A stretch of 64,000 nt of DNA from contig NZ_JAPMLQ010000001.1 of the NCBI RefSeq assembly GCF_026410305.1, forward strand, positions 372,001 to 436,000. Direction: 5' to 3'. Source of the DNA: Sulfitobacter sp. F26204 (GTDB lineage: Bacteria; Pseudomonadota; Alphaproteobacteria; Rhodobacterales; Rhodobacteraceae). Below the pieces are notes generated by a model. It saw only the letters and a list, made by a program, of their open reading frames with translations. It had not been told where the DNA came from and did no database searches. The position numbers and the translations under genes are program-made. Positions 15,947 through 25,242 of the stretch are shown piece by piece (positions within the stretch are counted from its first letter, which is position 1; each line of letters opens with the position of its first letter).

Positions 15947-18415
15947 ATGAGCGATACTGACGGCAGAAAAACATTGGGTCTGGGCGGTTCGCGTCCCAGC
16001 AACGTTAAGCAGAGTTTTAGCCACGGGCGGACCAAGAACGTCGTGGTTGAAACCAAACGCAAGCGCGTTGTGGTACCAAAGCCGGGTGGGCAAAAACCAA
16101 CCGGTCCGGGTGCTGGTCCTGTTGGCGATCCTTCCAAACGTCCAGCAGGCATCACAGATGCCGAGATGGAGCGCCGTTTGAAGGCCGTTCAGGCTGCGAA
16201 ATCACGCGAGGCCGAAGAAGCCGCTGCCCGCGCAGCGGAAGAAAAGGCGCGCGCAGAAGAGCGCGATCGCCGCCGTGCCGAGATTGAAGCCAAGGAGGCC
16301 GAAGATCGTGAACGCGAGGAAAGCCTGAAGGCAAAAGCCGAAGAAGAAGAACGCGCCAAACAGGATGCCTTGGCAGCAGCGCAAGCTGCGGCAGCACCTT
16401 CTGAACCTGTGGTGGCGCGACCAACACCGAACAAGGTGGCACCGGGTCCGGCAGTGCGCAAAACAGAGCGGGATCGCGAAGAAACCAACAAGAAAAACCG
16501 CGCCGATGACAGCCGTCGCTCTGGCAAGTTGACTGTAAATCAAGCGCTTACCGGTGGTGAGGGCGGACGCCAACGGTCGATGGCGGCGATGAAGCGCAAG
16601 CAAGAGCGTCAGCGTCAAAAAGCCATGGGTGGCAACGTCGAGCGCGAAAAGATCATCCGGAATGTGAATCTGCCACCGGCGATTGTTGTGTCGGAGCTGG
16701 CTGCGCGTATGGCTGAAAAAACCGGCGCAGTGGTAAAGGCACTGATGAACAATGGTTTGATGGTGACACAAAATGAAACCATTGACGCAGATACCGCCGA
16801 GTTGATCATCGAGGAATTCGGCCACAAGGTTGTGCGCGTTTCCGATGCCGACGTCGAAGATGTGATCAAGGTGGTCGAAGACGATCCGAAAGATCTGGTG
16901 GACCGACCCCCGGTCATCACCATCATGGGCCACGTGGATCACGGGAAAACATCTCTGCTGGATGCGATTCGCAATGCCAAAGTGGTTGCAGGCGAAGCAG
17001 GTGGCATCACCCAGCACATCGGTGCCTATCAGGTGACTACTGATGGCGGTCAGGTGCTATCTTTCCTTGATACACCTGGACACGCGGCATTTACATCAAT
17101 GCGGTCACGTGGTGCTCAGGTCACCGATATTGTTGTTTTGGTTGTTGCGGCGGATGATGCTGTGATGCCCCAGACGATCGAGGCGATTGCCCATGCGAAA
17201 GCAGCCAATGTGCCGATGATCGTTGCCATCAACAAGATCGACAAACCTGCGGCAGATCCGATGAAGGTACGGACCGATCTGTTGCAGCACGAAGTGATTG
17301 TTGAGCAGATGTCAGGTGAAGTACAGGATGTCGAAGTATCGGCAACCACCGGTCAGGGTCTCGATAAATTGCTTGAGGCCATTGCGCTTCAGGCCGAATT
17401 GCTTGAGCTCAAGGCGAATCCGGACCGTTCTGCTGTTGGTGCTGTGATCGAAGCGCAGCTAGATGTTGGTCGTGGCCCCGTTGCGACGGTTCTGGTTCAG
17501 AATGGCACGCTGCGTCAGGGTGATATTTTTGTCGTCGGTGAGCAGTACGGTAAAGTGCGTGCATTGATTGACGATCAAGGCAACCGCGTAAAAGAGGCCG
17601 GCCCTTCTGTTCCTGTCGAAGTTCTGGGTCTGAACGGCACACCGGAAGCAGGTGATGTTCTGAACGTGACCGAAACCGAAGCACAGGCACGTGAGATCGC
17701 GGATTACCGTGCAAGTGCCGCCAAGGACAAGCGCGCAGCAGCAGGTGCCGCAACGACGCTGGAACAATTGATGGCGAATGCCAAAGCCAACGAAGATGTA
17801 TCCGAACTGCCGGTCCTACTAAAAGCGGACGTTCAAGGCTCAGCCGAAGCAATTGTTCAGGCGATGGAAAAAATTGGCAACGATGAGGTGCGCGTGCGTG
17901 TGCTGCACTCAGGTGTCGGTGCAATCACAGAGACCGACGTGGGTCTTGCTGAAGCATCCGGTGCGCCGATCATCGGCTTTAATGTGCGTGCAAATGCATC
18001 TGCGCGAAACACTGCGAACCAAAAGGGTGTCGAGATTCGGTATTATTCAATCATCTATGATCTTGTGGATGATGTGAAAGCGGCAGCTTCCGGTCTGCTC
18101 AGCAACGAAATCAAAGAGAACTTTATCGGCTACGCGACCATCAAAGAGGTGTTCAAGGTTACTGGCGTCGGCAAGGTCGCCGGGTGTCTGGTCACCGAAG
18201 GTGTGGCGCGCCGCTCGGCCGGTGTGCGTTTGCTGCGTGACAACGTGGTGATCCATGAGGGGACGCTGAAGACACTCAAGCGTTTCAAGGACGAAGTGCC
18301 AGAGGTACAATCCGGACAAGAGTGCGGTATGGCATTCGAGAACTATGAAGATGTCCGCCCCGATGACGTGATCGAAATCTTCACTCGTGAAGAAGTGACC
18401 CGCTCGCTGTCATAA
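15947..18415 (+). CDS. infB: Translation initiation factor IF-2
   Basis: An 822-residue GTPase that brings initiator tRNA to the ribosome. The N-terminal third is charged and alanine/glutamate/arginine-rich (predicted helix, residues 60-200). An IF2-N domain follows (about 250-305). The G domain begins with GHVDHGKT near residue 328, then DTPGHAAF and NKIDKPAA. Domains II to IV follow, with the C-terminal segment [13 protein letters not shown] and [12 protein letters not shown]. It starts nine bases after ylxR stops and is the last gene of the rimP operon, closed by the terminator at 18463-18490. Confidence 0.97.
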   Translation: MSDTDGRKTLGLGGSRPSNVKQSFSHGRTKNVVVETKRKRVVVPKPGGQKPTGPGAGPVGDPSKRPAGITDAEMERRLKAVQAAKSREAEEAAARAAEEKARAEERDRRRAEIEAKEAEDREREESLKAKAEEEERAKQDALAAAQAAAAPSEPVVARPTPNKVAPGPAVRKTERDREETNKKNRADDSRRSGKLTVNQALTGGEGGRQRSMAAMKRKQERQRQKAMGGNVEREKIIRNVNLPPAIVVSELAARMAEKTGAVVKALMNNGLMVTQNETIDADTAELIIEEFGHKVVRVSDADVEDVIKVVEDDPKDLVDRPPVITIMGHVDHGKTSLLDAIRNAKVVAGEAGGITQHIGAYQVTTDGGQVLSFLDTPGHAAFTSMRSRGAQVTDIVVLVVAADDAVMPQTIEAIAHAKAANVPMIVAINKIDKPAADPMKVRTDLLQHEVIVEQMSGEVQDVEVSATTGQGLDKLLEAIALQAELLELKANPDRSAVGAVIEAQLDVGRGPVATVLVQNGTLRQGDIFVVGEQYGKVRALIDDQGNRVKEAGPSVPVEVLGLNGTPEAGDVLNVTETEAQAREIADYRASAAKDKRAAAGAATTLEQLMANAKANEDVSELPVLLKADVQGSAEAIVQAMEKIGNDEVRVRVLHSGVGAITETDVGLAEASGAPIIGFNVRANASARNTANQKGVEIRYYSIIYDLVDDVKAAASGLLSNEIKENFIGYATIKEVFKVTGVGKVAGCLVTEGVARRSAGVRLLRDNVVIHEGTLKTLKRFKDEVPEVQSGQECGMAFENYEDVRPDDVIEIFTREEVTRSLS

Positions 18416-18462
18416 TCAACAAGTTCAAAGGGTTAGGCAGAAATGCCTGACCTGAGGTCAAA

Positions 18463-18492
18463 AAAAGGGGCTGCATGTGCAGCCCCTTTTCT
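18463..18492 (+). terminator. Rho-independent terminator after infB
   Basis: A perfect 13-base inverted repeat (18463-18475 with 18478-18490) has A residues on one side and T on the other, so it may work in both directions. It separates infB from the minus-strand small gene at 18510-18641. Confidence 0.9.
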
Positions 18493-18509
18493 ATTCTATA
18501 GTGACGTGT

Positions 18510-18641
18510 TCAGTTTTTGCGGACTGGTGTCCCAGCATAAACGATGTCGTCGACTTTTACAGCGACGCGGCCATCGGCCAAATCTTTTACAAAGATACCT
18601 TGAACAGAAACACAAGAACCAAGCGTGATTGTACGCAGCAT
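18510..18641 (-). CDS. Small protein, 43 residues, unknown function
   Basis: The gene is too short for usual ORF cut-offs. On the minus strand, GGGGAGAGAG lies six or so bases before ATG at 18641. The frame runs 43 codons to TGA at 18510. The product begins MLRTITLGSCVSVQGIFV and ends in GTPVRKN. It has alternating hydrophobic residues and valine-rich strands (RVAVKVDDIVYAG), which suggests a small beta-barrel or SH3/OB-like fold. There is no signal peptide. The bidirectional infB terminator follows its stop. I recall similar short conserved proteins in Rhodobacteraceae, but could not search. Good ribosome site and regular strand pattern make it a real gene in my view. Confidence 0.72.
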   Translation of the reverse strand: MLRTITLGSCVSVQGIFVKDLADGRVAVKVDDIVYAGTPVRKN

Positions 18642-18745
18642 AATCTCTCTCCCCAGACAGTGAGAGTAACATAATAAACAATTGGTGAGTTCGCCAGAGC
18701 ATTGTTTCTAAATGCGCGGGAATTTACCCAAAAAAGATATAGTTG

Positions 18746-19144
18746 TCAGAGCCAATCGCGCAAAATCGGGATCAAGGGCACATCTGCAGCAGGCATGGGG
18801 TAGTTGCGCAGATCTTTGGCGTAAACCCATTTAAGTTGCTGGTTTTCTTTTGAGAATGGCGTTCCATCCCATTTGCGGCAGGCAAATAGGGGCATCAGCA
18901 GATGAAAATCATCATAGCTATGACTGGCGAAAGTCAATGGCGCAAGGCAGGAAGACCAGGTGTTGATGCCCAATTCCTCTTCCAGCTCACGAATCAGGGC
19001 GGTCTCGGGTGTTTCGCCCGGTTCAACTTTACCACCGGGAAACTCCCACAGACCCTCCATCGGTTTTCCTTTGGGTCGTTGGGCCAACAAAACCCGACCG
19101 TCGACGTCTATCAACGCTACTGCCGAGACAAGAACAACCTTCAT
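18746..19144 (-). CDS. mutT: (Deoxy)nucleoside triphosphate pyrophosphohydrolase, MutT-type Nudix
   Basis: A 132-residue Nudix hydrolase. The Nudix box is complete (GGKVEPGETPETALIRELEE with EL GI after it, about residues 36-58). The N-terminal strand VSAVALIDVDGRVLLAQRP and the PMEGLWEFPGG segment are typical of MutT enzymes that remove 8-oxo-dGTP from the nucleotide pool. I chose ATG 19144, which leaves 22 bases after argJ. The longer frame to 19198 would overlap argJ. It follows argJ in the same direction and is likely the last gene of the parvulin-argJ-mutT transcript. Confidence 0.9.
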   Translation of the reverse strand: MKVVLVSAVALIDVDGRVLLAQRPKGKPMEGLWEFPGGKVEPGETPETALIRELEEELGINTWSSCLAPLTFASHSYDDFHLLMPLFACRKWDGTPFSKENQQLKWVYAKDLRNYPMPAADVPLIPILRDWL

Positions 19145-19166
19145 GCAAACTGATCCCGCAGGTCCG

Positions 19167-20393
19167 TCATGATCGGTAATCTGCGTTGATTTCGACATAC
19201 CCGTGGGTCAGGTCGCAGGTCCAGACAGTAGCTTCACCAGTCCCGATACCGAGATCTACTCCAATTTGAATATGCGCACGTTTCATATGTGCGGCGGCTG
19301 CTTCTTCGGAGTAGTCCTCGCTGCGCCAACCGTTCTTGGCAACCTCAACATCGCCAAAACGTATCGACAACCGATCACGATCTGCAGCGGCTCCTGATTT
19401 GCCTACAGCCATGACGATGCGGCCCCAATTCGGGTCTTCACCTGCGATGGCAGTCTTGACGAGTGGGGAATTGGCGATGGCCATGCCGTGAATTTTGGCA
19501 TCAGCGGCACTTGCGGCACCGGTTACCGCAACTTCAACAAATTTGGTTGCTCCTTCGCCGTCGCGAACCACCTGATGCGATAAGTCCAACATGACATCAT
19601 ACAAGGCTTGTTTGAAGGCACTGTCATGAGTTGCGTCGATACCGCTCGCACCTGTTGCGCCAACAATGACGCTGTCTGAAGTCGATGTGTCACTGTCTAC
19701 GGTGATGCAGTTAAACGTAAGGTTCGCTTGCTGTGTGACTATGGACTGTAGTGCCGTTTGTTCGACGATCGCATCGGTAAAAATATAAACCAACATCGTT
19801 GCCATGTCGGGTGCGATCATCCCTGAACCCTTGGCAATGCCAGCGATTGATACGGTTTTGCCGTCAATGCTCAAAGTGGTGCTGGCCCCTTTGGGGTAGG
19901 TGTCAGTGGTCATAATCGCATGCGCGGCATCTGAGATCCCGGCGGCGCTGAGGTTTTTCTGGAGATCTGGAACGATGGCTGTCACGCGTTCAAAAGGCAG
20001 CGGTTCGCCGATCACGCCTGTGGAAGAGGTAAAGACACGATTTTGTGGCACGCCACAGGTTTGCGCCACGGCTGCAGTTATGGCATCAACGGCATCTTGC
20101 CCGCTTCGTCCTGTAAAGGCATTGGCGTTTCCAGAATTCACCAGGATCGCCGCACCTTCGCTGGACGAGTTGCCTATCTTGGCCTGGCAATCCAGAACCG
20201 GGGCCGAACGGGTTTGCGAACGGGTAAAGACGCCCGCAACCGTAGTTCCAGGTACAAGCCGTGCCAGCATGACATCCGTACGCCCCTGATATTTGACCCC
20301 CGCAGCGGCGGTGGCAAAGGTGGCGCCGTCAATTTCGGGCAGGGCGGGGAAGGCTGCGGGTGCCAGGGGCGAAACCTTGGTTATTTTTGCCAT
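19167..20393 (-). CDS. argJ: Bifunctional glutamate N-acetyltransferase / amino-acid acetyltransferase
   Basis: A 408-residue ArgJ that recycles the acetyl group in arginine synthesis (ornithine acetyltransferase), and in bifunctional forms also makes N-acetylglutamate. The enzyme is made as a precursor that cleaves itself before a threonine. The site is seen as MATML with T199 as the new N-terminus of the beta chain, after KGSGMIAPD. Other signatures are NSGNANAFTG and EDPNWGRI. It lies three bases after the parvulin gene, so the two are cotranscribed, although no functional link is obvious. Confidence 0.95.
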   Translation of the reverse strand: MAKITKVSPLAPAAFPALPEIDGATFATAAAGVKYQGRTDVMLARLVPGTTVAGVFTRSQTRSAPVLDCQAKIGNSSSEGAAILVNSGNANAFTGRSGQDAVDAITAAVAQTCGVPQNRVFTSSTGVIGEPLPFERVTAIVPDLQKNLSAAGISDAAHAIMTTDTYPKGASTTLSIDGKTVSIAGIAKGSGMIAPDMATMLVYIFTDAIVEQTALQSIVTQQANLTFNCITVDSDTSTSDSVIVGATGASGIDATHDSAFKQALYDVMLDLSHQVVRDGEGATKFVEVAVTGAASAADAKIHGMAIANSPLVKTAIAGEDPNWGRIVMAVGKSGAAADRDRLSIRFGDVEVAKNGWRSEDYSEEAAAAHMKRAHIQIGVDLGIGTGEATVWTCDLTHGYVEINADYRS

Positions 20394-20396
20394 GAT

Positions 20397-21245
20397 CTAT
20401 TCCAGCCAGTCGATGTTTTTCAAAAGTTCGGGATCCAGACCTTCGGCGGCGGTCTTGTCTACTTCCGCTTTGGCGGTGATTTCTTCGATGTTGGTTTGAA
20501 CAATGGTTTGACGGACCTGTAGTTCCAGTTCTTCGCGCACTTCTTCCAGATCGGGAGCCTTGGCCTTGCGAGTTTCGTTCAACATGATCACATGCCAGCC
20601 GAATTGGGTCTTGACCGGCGCAGAAATGACACCTGGCTCCATTTCAACCACTGCCGCTTCAAATGTCGGAACCATCATACCCGGGCCGAACCATCCCAAC
20701 GAACCGCCGCCAGGACCGGAAGGACCAGTGGACTTTTCACGTGCCACTTGGGCAAAGTCGGCTCCTTCGTCCAGTTCCTCTTTGATCGCCTTCGCCTCTT
20801 CCTCGGTTTCAACCAGGATGTGAGATGCGTTATATTCGTTTTCCGGCTCCTGACTCGCATATTGCGCTTCATAGGCTTCCTTGATTGCGGCCTCATCGAC
20901 ATCACCAGCCATAATCTTTTCGATTACCTCGCCCGCAATCAAGGAACGCGTTTCGTTTTCCAGCGATAGGGTCACGCGTGCCGGCAAATCGCCCTTGTGG
21001 GTGTCGGCCAATGCAGTTTGTTGCACCAATTGATCCAAGATACCTTGAAACAGAATATCGGCTGGTAGCTGCTGATATTGTTCAGGAAGGGTCGCGCGCG
21101 CGATGATCATATGACCCAAGGTAATATCCGTGCCATTCACGGTTGCGACGACGGTCTCTACACCCGGCTCTTCTTGAGCGGCGGCTGGCATGGCAAGGGA
21201 AACAGCAAGCGCCAGCGACGCCAGATAAGTGAGGGGTTTTTGCAT
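20397..21245 (-). CDS. Exported parvulin-type peptidyl-prolyl isomerase
   Basis: A 282-residue periplasmic folding factor. It has a signal peptide (residues 1-23, cleavage after AAA-Q), a helical N-terminal chaperone-like part, and a parvulin domain at about 135-235 (ASHILVETEEEA, then GGSLGWFGPGMMVPTFE, then VKTQFGWHVIML). The parvulin signatures are complete. It resembles the PrsA/PpiC group more than SurA, which has two parvulin repeats. It is transcribed from a promoter that overlaps the secA promoter on the other strand, which pairs an export motor with a folding factor for exported proteins. Confidence 0.92.
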   Translation of the reverse strand: MQKPLTYLASLALAVSLAMPAAAQEEPGVETVVATVNGTDITLGHMIIARATLPEQYQQLPADILFQGILDQLVQQTALADTHKGDLPARVTLSLENETRSLIAGEVIEKIMAGDVDEAAIKEAYEAQYASQEPENEYNASHILVETEEEAKAIKEELDEGADFAQVAREKSTGPSGPGGGSLGWFGPGMMVPTFEAAVVEMEPGVISAPVKTQFGWHVIMLNETRKAKAPDLEEVREELELQVRQTIVQTNIEEITAKAEVDKTAAEGLDPELLKNIDWLE

Positions 21246-21267
21246 GGATCGTCCTATCGTTAAGCTC

Positions 21268-21295
21268 TGTATAGGGCTGCCACATTGACAGCCAA
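21268..21295 (-). promoter_or_regulatory. Putative promoter of the parvulin-argJ-mutT operon
   Basis: On the minus strand, TTGGCT (21290-21295) and TATACA (21268-21273) are 16 bases apart. It overlaps the -35 box of the divergent secA promoter. Confidence 0.4.
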
Positions 21296-21313
21296 AGGTA
21301 CGGCCCTTACATC
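21285..21313 (+). promoter_or_regulatory. Putative promoter of secA
   Basis: A perfect -35 TTGACA (21285-21290) is followed after 17 bases by TACATC (21308-21313). The -10 box is weak, which is common in alphaproteobacteria. Confidence 0.4.
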
Positions 21314-21419
21314 GCCCTAAAGGGCGTACACGCAGGCCAGGTTCCCCATCTATCTATGGGCTGACACGGGCTGGGGCAAGCACATCGCTGCGCACAATGA
21401 AATGTCGGCTGGAGAGCAC

Positions 21420-24125
21420 ATGCTGGGTATCGGAACAATCGCCAAAAAGGTCTTTGGCACGCCAAATGACCGCAAAATCAAAGCGACACGTCCGCTGGTT
21501 GAAAAGGTCAATGCACTTGAACCCGAGTTCGAGAAATTGAGTGATCAGGGTTTAAAAGACAAAACCGCCGACCTGGCAAAGCGGGCCAAAGACGGGACAA
21601 ATCTGGATGATCTGTTGCCCGAAGCATTTGCCAACTGCCGCGAAGCTGCGCGTCGTACACTGGGCTTGAGGGCTTTTGATACTCAGATATTGGCAGCAAT
21701 CTTTCTGCACCAGGGCAATATCTCGGAACAAAAAACTGGCGAAGGCAAGACGTTGACCGCCGCTTTGGCCGCTTACCTGAATGCATTGCCGGGCAAGGGC
21801 GTGCACGTCGTTACGGTTAACGAATACCTTGTCCAACGGGATGCCGACTGGATGGGCAAGGTGTTTGGCGCATTGGGTCTGACCACGGGTGCCGCCATTT
21901 CGGGGATGAGCGCAGAGGCCAAACGCGCGGCCTATGGTTGTGACATTACCTATGCCACGAACAACGAGCTGGGCTTTGACTATCTGCGCGACAACATGAA
22001 ATCGAACCTGGACGAGATCCTCCAAAAACATCACTTTTTTGCGATCGTGGACGAGGTGGACAGCATTCTCATCGATGAAGCGCGCACGCCACTTATTATC
22101 TCTGGCCCGGCGCAGGACCGGTCGGACATGTATGTGACGATCAACAAACTGATCCCCTCCCTGAAACCAGAGCATTACGAGCTGGACGAGAAAACCCGCA
22201 ACGTGACCTTTACCGACGATGGTAACGAGTTTCTTGAAGATCTGTTGCGGGCGGAGGGGCTGCTGGACGAGGGTCAGTCGCTTTATGATCCCGAAAGCAC
22301 AACCATTGTGCACCATGTCAATCAGGGCTTGCGGGCACATACGCTGTTTACCAAGGATAAAGACTACATCGTGCGCGATGGTGAGATCATGCTGATCGAC
22401 GAATTCACCGGCCGGATGATGCAGGGTCGACGTCTGTCGGATGGTTTGCATCAGGCAATTGAGGCCAAAGAAGGCACGGCGATCATGTCGGAAAACGTGA
22501 CGCTGGCCTCTGTGACGTTCCAGAACTATTTCCGACTTTACGAAAAACTCGCCGGGATGACCGGTACTGCGCTCACCGAAGCCGAAGAATTTGGCGAGAT
22601 TTACGGGCTTGGGGTTGTTGAGATTCCGACAAACGTGCCGATTGCACGGGTGGATGAAGACGACGCCGTTTATCGGACCGTGGGCGAAAAATACAAGGCG
22701 ATGATTGACAAGGTAAAACTCTCAAACGCCAAGGGTCAGCCCTGTCTTGTCGGTACCACGTCGATCGAAAAATCCGAACAACTGTCTCAATTGCTGCAGG
22801 CTGAGGGCATTCCGCACAATGTTCTGAACGCGCGTCAGCACGAGCAAGAAGCACAGATCATTGCGGATGCGGGTAAATTGGGCGCGGTGACAATTGCAAC
22901 CAACATGGCGGGCCGCGGTACAGATATTCAACTAGGCGGCAATGTCGAGATGAAGGTGCTTGAGGCGCTTGATGCCGATCCGGATGCAGACCCCGAAACT
23001 GTCCGAGCGCGGATCGAGGCAGAGCATGCTGACGAGAAAAAGAAGGTTCTGGAGGCGGGCGGTCTATATGTACTTGCATCCGAACGCCACGAAAGTCGAC
23101 GGATCGATAACCAGTTGCGTGGTCGTTCCGGCCGTCAGGGAGATCCGGGCCGAACATCCTTTTTCCTGTCGCTCGAAGACGATCTGATGCGCATTTTCGG
23201 TTCTGAACGCCTGGAAAAAGTGTTGACGACGCTGGGCCTCAAGGAAGGCGAGGCGATTGTGCACCCTTGGGTCAACAAGTCGCTTGAACGTGCTCAGGCC
23301 AAGGTCGAAGGCCGCAACTTTGACATTCGCAAACAGTTGTTGAAATTCGACGATGTAATGAACGAACAGCGCAAGGTCATTTTCGGCCAACGCCGCGACA
23401 TCATGGAAAGCAATGATCTGTCAGAGATTACGACAGACATGCGCCATCAAGTGATCGATGATTTGATCGACACCTATATGCCGCCAAAAACCTATGCAGA
23501 CCAGTGGGACACTCAAGGGTTCGAAGATGCTGTGGCCGAGAGACTGAATCTCAAGCTGCCGATGGTGCAATGGTGTGAAGAAGAAGGTGCTGATGACGAG
23601 GTAATCCGCGAGCGTCTGATCGAAGCTACTGACAAGATGATGGCGGAGAAGGCAGAGACCTTTGGTCTTGAAAACATGCGCAACATCGAAAAACAATTGT
23701 TGTTGCAGGCCATTGATACCAAATGGCAAGAGCATCTTATGACGCTTGAGCATCTGCGCTCTGTTGTCGGATTCCGTGGCTATGCGCAACGCGATCCGCT
23801 TAACGAATACAAAAACGAGTCGTTTCAGCTATTTGAAGTCATGCTCGATTCGCTGCGCGAGGAAGTAACCCAGAAGCTGGGGCAAATCCAACCGATGTCG
23901 GAAGAAGAACGCGCTGCCATGATCGAAGAATTGCGAGCGCAGCAAGCTGCGATGCAAGCGGCGGTGACCAGAGTTTCCGAAGATGGGCCGAAACCAAACC
24001 CCGAAAAAGCCGCAATGGGATTTGACGAGGCAGATCAATCAACCTGGGGCAATCCGGGCCGCAATGATGAATGTCCTTGTGGATCAGGAAGTAAATTCAA
24101 ACATTGTCACGGGCGTTTGGCTTAG
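21420..24125 (+). CDS. secA: Preprotein translocase ATPase SecA
   Basis: A 901-residue motor of the Sec translocon. Walker A is TGEGKT at about 106-111. The DEAD-type Walker B is seen in [15 protein letters not shown]. The preprotein crosslinking domain and the second helicase domain ([13 protein letters not shown], then [12 protein letters not shown]) follow. The C-terminal zinc-binding tail is [14 protein letters not shown], used to bind SecB and phospholipid. I chose ATG 21420 because GGAGAG is five bases upstream. The frame is open to 21402 without a good site. Size matches the family. Confidence 0.97.
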   Translation: MLGIGTIAKKVFGTPNDRKIKATRPLVEKVNALEPEFEKLSDQGLKDKTADLAKRAKDGTNLDDLLPEAFANCREAARRTLGLRAFDTQILAAIFLHQGNISEQKTGEGKTLTAALAAYLNALPGKGVHVVTVNEYLVQRDADWMGKVFGALGLTTGAAISGMSAEAKRAAYGCDITYATNNELGFDYLRDNMKSNLDEILQKHHFFAIVDEVDSILIDEARTPLIISGPAQDRSDMYVTINKLIPSLKPEHYELDEKTRNVTFTDDGNEFLEDLLRAEGLLDEGQSLYDPESTTIVHHVNQGLRAHTLFTKDKDYIVRDGEIMLIDEFTGRMMQGRRLSDGLHQAIEAKEGTAIMSENVTLASVTFQNYFRLYEKLAGMTGTALTEAEEFGEIYGLGVVEIPTNVPIARVDEDDAVYRTVGEKYKAMIDKVKLSNAKGQPCLVGTTSIEKSEQLSQLLQAEGIPHNVLNARQHEQEAQIIADAGKLGAVTIATNMAGRGTDIQLGGNVEMKVLEALDADPDADPETVRARIEAEHADEKKKVLEAGGLYVLASERHESRRIDNQLRGRSGRQGDPGRTSFFLSLEDDLMRIFGSERLEKVLTTLGLKEGEAIVHPWVNKSLERAQAKVEGRNFDIRKQLLKFDDVMNEQRKVIFGQRRDIMESNDLSEITTDMRHQVIDDLIDTYMPPKTYADQWDTQGFEDAVAERLNLKLPMVQWCEEEGADDEVIRERLIEATDKMMAEKAETFGLENMRNIEKQLLLQAIDTKWQEHLMTLEHLRSVVGFRGYAQRDPLNEYKNESFQLFEVMLDSLREEVTQKLGQIQPMSEEERAAMIEELRAQQAAMQAAVTRVSEDGPKPNPEKAAMGFDEADQSTWGNPGRNDECPCGSGSKFKHCHGRLA

Positions 24126-24156
24126 ACCTGCCTCTTTTTTGACAAACATTCAACTA

Positions 24157-24184
24157 TTGAGGGTCATATCCTGGCCCCTATGTT
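24157..24184 (+). promoter_or_regulatory. Putative promoter of the gene at 24229
   Basis: TTGAGG (24157-24162) and TATGTT (24179-24184) are separated by 16 bases, pointing to the unknown-function gene at 24229. Confidence 0.3.
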
Positions 24185-24228
24185 GCGCAATCAATGTCTC
24201 GAACGATTCCGTTTGAAGGGACAAGATC

Positions 24229-25224
24229 ATGTTGCGTACAAAGGAAATTCTGACGGCTGTTGGTGCCCTCGGCTGTGCGATTGGCATTGGCTTTGTCATG
24301 CAGGGCTCCGAAACAGAGAAGGCGTTTTACGGCTCGAAAAAGGGTGAAGCTGTGACAGATATGCCTGTACTCGAAGGCGCGACATCATTGCTGGATGTTC
24401 AGGAAATCAAGCTTACCTCTGCTGAATTCGATACGGGAATCAACCTGCCTGAACCGGAAACCGAAGTGATCAAGGCGTCAACGGCACCAGAAGCCTTGCC
24501 AGCACCTGAGATTCCCAGGATATCTGAAACAACGGTTTCCCCTTCCTGCGAGATTACAGCCTCTGCCCGTCCTGTTGCGGCTGCAATGGTTGACCTGCGC
24601 ATGACGGCACCCTGTCTGCCTAACGAACGTGTGACCGTTCATCACAACGGAATGATCTTTACCGAAACGACCTCATCCGAAGGCACGGTTTCTCTTCGCG
24701 TCCCTGCATTGGCGGAGGAAGCGGTGTTTATCCTCGCTTTCACCAATGGCGAAGGTGCGGTGGCGCAAACAACTGTTGAAGAACTGTCAGATTACGACAG
24801 GTCGGTTCTGCAGTGGAAAGGCAACACTGGCTTTCAAATCCACGCGCGGGAATTCGGCGCGAATTATGGAAGCGAAGGGCATTTCTGGGAGGGTGCGCCA
24901 GGGGATGTTGCAGATGCAGTGTCCGGCAAAAATGGTGTGTTGACGCGACATGGTGACATGCTGGCTGCGGAACCGCTTCTTGCAGAAGTGTACAGTTTTC
25001 CAAAGACTTACACCACCCATACGGGCACGATTGCCCTTAGTGTGGAAACCGAAGTGACTCAAGCTAACTGCGGTATCGAGATAGAGGCGCAATCACTGGA
25101 AGTTCAGGCAGACGGCAGTATAAAAACCCGGAACCTGACGTTGCCAGTGCCGGATTGTGATGCGATGGGCAGCTTTCTTGTGTTGAATAATTTGCTCCAA
25201 GACCTGAAGGTCGCTGGCAGATAA
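24229..25224 (+). CDS. Membrane-anchored protein of unknown function (often called 'translocase')
   Basis: A 331-residue protein not recognised as any defined family. Residues 6-25 form a hydrophobic segment that could be a signal anchor. A proline- and glutamate-rich stretch (about 60-105) follows. The C-terminal 200 residues are rich in short beta-strand patterns and contain four cysteines (in SPSCEI, TAPCLP, QANCGI and VPDCDA), compatible with two disulfides in the periplasm. I recall that homologues in Rhodobacteraceae next to secA are labelled translocase, which seems to come from position only. The next gene starts 18 bases downstream and is probably cotranscribed. Confidence 0.75.
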   Translation: MLRTKEILTAVGALGCAIGIGFVMQGSETEKAFYGSKKGEAVTDMPVLEGATSLLDVQEIKLTSAEFDTGINLPEPETEVIKASTAPEALPAPEIPRISETTVSPSCEITASARPVAAAMVDLRMTAPCLPNERVTVHHNGMIFTETTSSEGTVSLRVPALAEEAVFILAFTNGEGAVAQTTVEELSDYDRSVLQWKGNTGFQIHAREFGANYGSEGHFWEGAPGDVADAVSGKNGVLTRHGDMLAAEPLLAEVYSFPKTYTTHTGTIALSVETEVTQANCGIEIEAQSLEVQADGSIKTRNLTLPVPDCDAMGSFLVLNNLLQDLKVAGR

Positions 25225-25242
25225 ACCAGCCCCTGAGGTCAC

